This document shows positions 6,098-7,586 of a DNA stretch of 7,586 nt, one piece after another. This DNA comes from Arthrobacter sp. (GTDB taxonomy: Bacteria; Actinomycetota; Actinomycetes; Actinomycetales; Micrococcaceae), in the NCBI GenBank assembly GCA_030146405.1, contig JASLBS010000122.1, positions 1 through 7,586 of the forward strand. The letters are read 5' to 3'. The notes below the pieces were generated by a model. The model did not search any database, was not told where the DNA came from, and worked only from the letters and a program-made list of their open reading frames with translations. The translations under genes and the position numbers were made by a program. Numbering within the stretch: the first letter of the stretch is position 1; every line of letters starts with the position of its first letter.

Positions 6098-7392
6098 CTG
6101 ATCGAGCTACGCCCTCGCCCGACACCGTGCCGGAGGTCCTGGACGACTCCGGCGTCGCGGCAGGCCCCGCACTGGTGAGTGGGTTGCAGGACATCGCGGC
6201 CCTCGGTGTTGGACCGGCTCCGCAGGCGTCCGCCGAACTGGCCCGGCTGATGGCCGACGGCGGCAGGGCACAGCAGGGCCGCAGGAACAAGAAGCGGATC
6301 ACCTTCATCGGAGGTGCGCTCGCCGTGTCCATGGGGGTGGGGATCTCCGGTGTCGCAGCGGGGACGCTGCACCTGACGGACGGCTTGGGCACCGCCGTGG
6401 ACTCGGTCTCCCGCTTCCGTGCCGCCGACGCCGCTGATGCACGGGCGGAACGTGCGCAGCCCCCCTCCGTCGTCGTCCCTGCCGACGACAGGCCGGTAGG
6501 AACGCCGATCGCTCCCGTTCCGTCGCCCTCCGCGGTCCCTGCTCCTCCCGGGGGCGTGGAGGAGACCGCCGGGGCACCTGCGGCAGGGCCGGTTCCTGCC
6601 GCTGCGGTGGCAGCCGGTCCTCGCTCGGGGCAGGTCGCCCCACCTGCCCCGCGTCCGGCGCCCATGCCCGGCCCTGTGGACCTGCCTGCCCCAGTGCCCC
6701 CTGCGGTCGGTGAACCGCGAGCAACAGTGGAGGAGCCGGAGATCGCGCCCCGTCCGCCCGCAGGCCAGGGCGCGGAAGGCGCACAGCAGGCGACGGGCGG
6801 TCAGGCGGAGCGGGCGAAGGGTGGTCAGGACACGAGCCGGCGCCAGGGCCGGATCGAGCAGGGCCAGATCGAGCAGGGCCGGATCGAGCAGGGCAGGCGC
6901 GGTCAGCGCGATCCGGGGCGAGCCCCTGAACCGCAGGACACCCGCCCGCCGGGCGGCCGCGCCCCCGACGCCCGGATGGGGCAGGCCGAGGACCCGCCGG
7001 CAGCGCCGGCCGACCGCAACGTCTCACGGCTCCGCTCCTCGGGTGCGTTGCCCGAGGATCCGGTGTTCCTGTCCGCTCCGGACTCGGACGATGTATGGCT
7101 GACCCTGTTCCTCGGTGACGCGGAGGTCGTGGCCAGCGACGACACGACGGACACCGCGACGACGGACGATCCCGTCATCCCTGCACCGGTGCCGGGGGAG
7201 TCAGGGGGGAACCCGTCGCCAGGCCCGTCGGACGGCGTTCGTCCCGTGACCGATTCCCCCTCGCCGGTCCGTGGTGTCACCGATGGTCCGAGCGATCCTG
7301 CTGCCGAGGGGCGCGCGCCCGCCGGACTGCCGGAACCGGCTTTGCCTACCGATTTGCCGGAACCACCCGTGGGGCTTCCGCCTACGAGGTGA
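6094..7392 (+). CDS. Single-pass membrane protein with Pro/Ala-rich outer region, possible sigma-factor regulator
   Basis: I do not recognise a named family. The 432-residue product has a cytoplasmic N-terminus (about 1-68) with a short helix-forming part, ALVSGLQDIAAL then ASAELARLMADGG (26-57). Next come a basic stop (RRNKKR, 63-68) and one hydrophobic segment (about 70-92, FIGGALAVSMGVGISGVAAG). By the positive-inside rule the remaining 340 residues lie outside. That part is low-complexity and rich in Pro, Ala, Gly, Arg and Asp. It carries an IEQG(R/Q) repeat (252-268), a more ordered patch with the only Trp (about 308-347, DVWLTLFLGDAEVV), an acidic DDTTDTATTDD run and LPEP repeats at the end. 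I see no Cys or Tyr, hence no HxxxCxxC zinc anti-sigma motif. Translational coupling to the ECF sigma and the short cytoplasmic ASAELARLM-like segment suggest it binds or regulates that sigma (inference). It may instead be a target or a cell-wall-spanning protein. Confidence 0.8.
   Translation: MTDRATPSPDTVPEVLDDSGVAAGPALVSGLQDIAALGVGPAPQASAELARLMADGGRAQQGRRNKKRITFIGGALAVSMGVGISGVAAGTLHLTDGLGTAVDSVSRFRAADAADARAERAQPPSVVVPADDRPVGTPIAPVPSPSAVPAPPGGVEETAGAPAAGPVPAAAVAAGPRSGQVAPPAPRPAPMPGPVDLPAPVPPAVGEPRATVEEPEIAPRPPAGQGAEGAQQATGGQAERAKGGQDTSRRQGRIEQGQIEQGRIEQGRRGQRDPGRAPEPQDTRPPGGRAPDARMGQAEDPPAAPADRNVSRLRSSGALPEDPVFLSAPDSDDVWLTLFLGDAEVVASDDTTDTATTDDPVIPAPVPGESGGNPSPGPSDGVRPVTDSPSPVRGVTDGPSDPAAEGRAPAGLPEPALPTDLPEPPVGLPPTR
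6846..6890 (+). repeat. Three 15-bp tandem repeats encoding IEQG(R/Q)
   Basis: The unit GGGCCGGATCGAGCA occurs three times in a row (6846-6860, 6861-6875, 6876-6890), with one G/A change in the middle copy. It is in frame and encodes GRIEQ-GQIEQ-GRIEQ in the outer region of the membrane protein. A partial unit (GGGCAGG) follows. Such near-identical tandem units can change copy number by slippage without breaking the frame. Confidence 0.85.
7328..7364 (+). repeat. Short direct repeat encoding LPEP
   Basis: TGCCGGAACC occurs at 7328-7337 and again at 7355-7364, giving LPEP twice near the C-terminus of the membrane protein. It is part of the Pro-rich low-complexity tail and probably has no separate function. 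Confidence 0.6.
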
Positions 7393-7586
7393 TCTGTCGC
7401 TTCGACGAGATGATGCCGGTGTTGAAGCCGGCGAGGTTGAGTCCGCCGTGGAAGCGCGCGTGCTCGATCTTGATGCAGCGGTCCATCACGACGTCGAGCC
7501 CCGCAGACTCGGCGTCCCTCGCCACGTCCTCGTGCCACGAGCCGAGCTGCAGCCACAGGGTCTTCGCGCCGACCTCGAGGGTCTCC
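7382..7586 (-). CDS. CoA-binding domain protein (YccU-like), C-terminal part only
   Basis: The minus strand is open from the window edge to a TAG stop (7384-7382) and gives 67 residues, ETLEVGAKTLWLQLG through to KRQITS. The segments GAKTLWLQLGSWHEDVARDAESAG and GLDVVMDRCIKIEHARF match the C-terminal half of the CoA_binding_2 (YccU) family, small Rossmann-fold proteins related to the CoA-binding domain of succinyl-CoA synthetase. The N-terminal half, expected to hold the nucleotide-binding loop, lies beyond the window. These proteins are usually about 140 residues long, and their physiological role is not well defined. The C-terminal extension HGGLNLAGFNTGIISSKRQITS is consistent with a complete end. 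The gene converges on the membrane-protein gene and overlaps it by 11 bases. It is probably unrelated to the sigma-factor unit. Confidence 0.88.
   Translation of the reverse strand, partial: ETLEVGAKTLWLQLGSWHEDVARDAESAGLDVVMDRCIKIEHARFHGGLNLAGFNTGIISSKRQITS

Overview
The window is GC-rich throughout, with strong G/C preference at third codon positions. Together with the gene content (a ChvE-type lipoprotein sugar transporter, and an ECF sigma factor coupled to a Pro/Ala-rich single-pass membrane protein), this suggests a high-GC Gram-positive actinobacterium. I would guess Micrococcales, possibly an Arthrobacter-like Micrococcaceae. The taxonomic guess is inference from protein character, not from a marker gene.

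Region 1 (1-5345, plus strand) is the distal part of a sugar-utilisation operon. It opens inside L-arabinose isomerase (araA, 5' end cut off by the window). A complete three-gene ABC importer of the ChvE-GguA-GguB (multiple monosaccharide) type follows: substrate-binding lipoprotein (chvE), double-domain ATPase (mmsA/gguA) and permease (mmsB/gguB). The gaps are 59, 116 and 6 bases. No U-tailed terminator separates the genes, so they are probably co-transcribed. The working model is that the transporter brings in L-arabinose (and probably related sugars) and AraA converts it to L-ribulose; kinase and epimerase genes would be expected upstream, outside the window. The two longer gaps hold RNA-structure signals: a large hairpin between chvE and mmsA, and a repeated leader element (6-bp hairpin followed by ACTCCAC-N-CAAG) just ahead of both chvE and mmsA.

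Region 2 (5346-5542) is the only real intergenic space. It carries a strong 13-bp-stem intrinsic terminator that closes the sugar operon, then a weak promoter candidate and a good ribosome binding site for the next unit.

Region 3 (5543-7392, plus strand) is a two-gene unit: an ECF-type sigma factor whose stop overlaps (ATGA) the start of a 432-residue protein. That protein has a short cytoplasmic N-terminus, one membrane segment and a long, disordered, Pro/Ala-rich outer region. The arrangement suggests a sigma factor with a membrane-bound regulator, but no zinc-binding anti-sigma motif is present.

Region 4 (7382-7586, minus strand) is the 3' end of a YccU-like CoA-binding-domain protein. 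It converges on the membrane-protein gene and overlaps it by 11 bases. I saw no tRNA, rRNA, CRISPR array, insertion sequence or phage gene. The least explained parts are the repeated leader element and the sigma factor/membrane protein pair.
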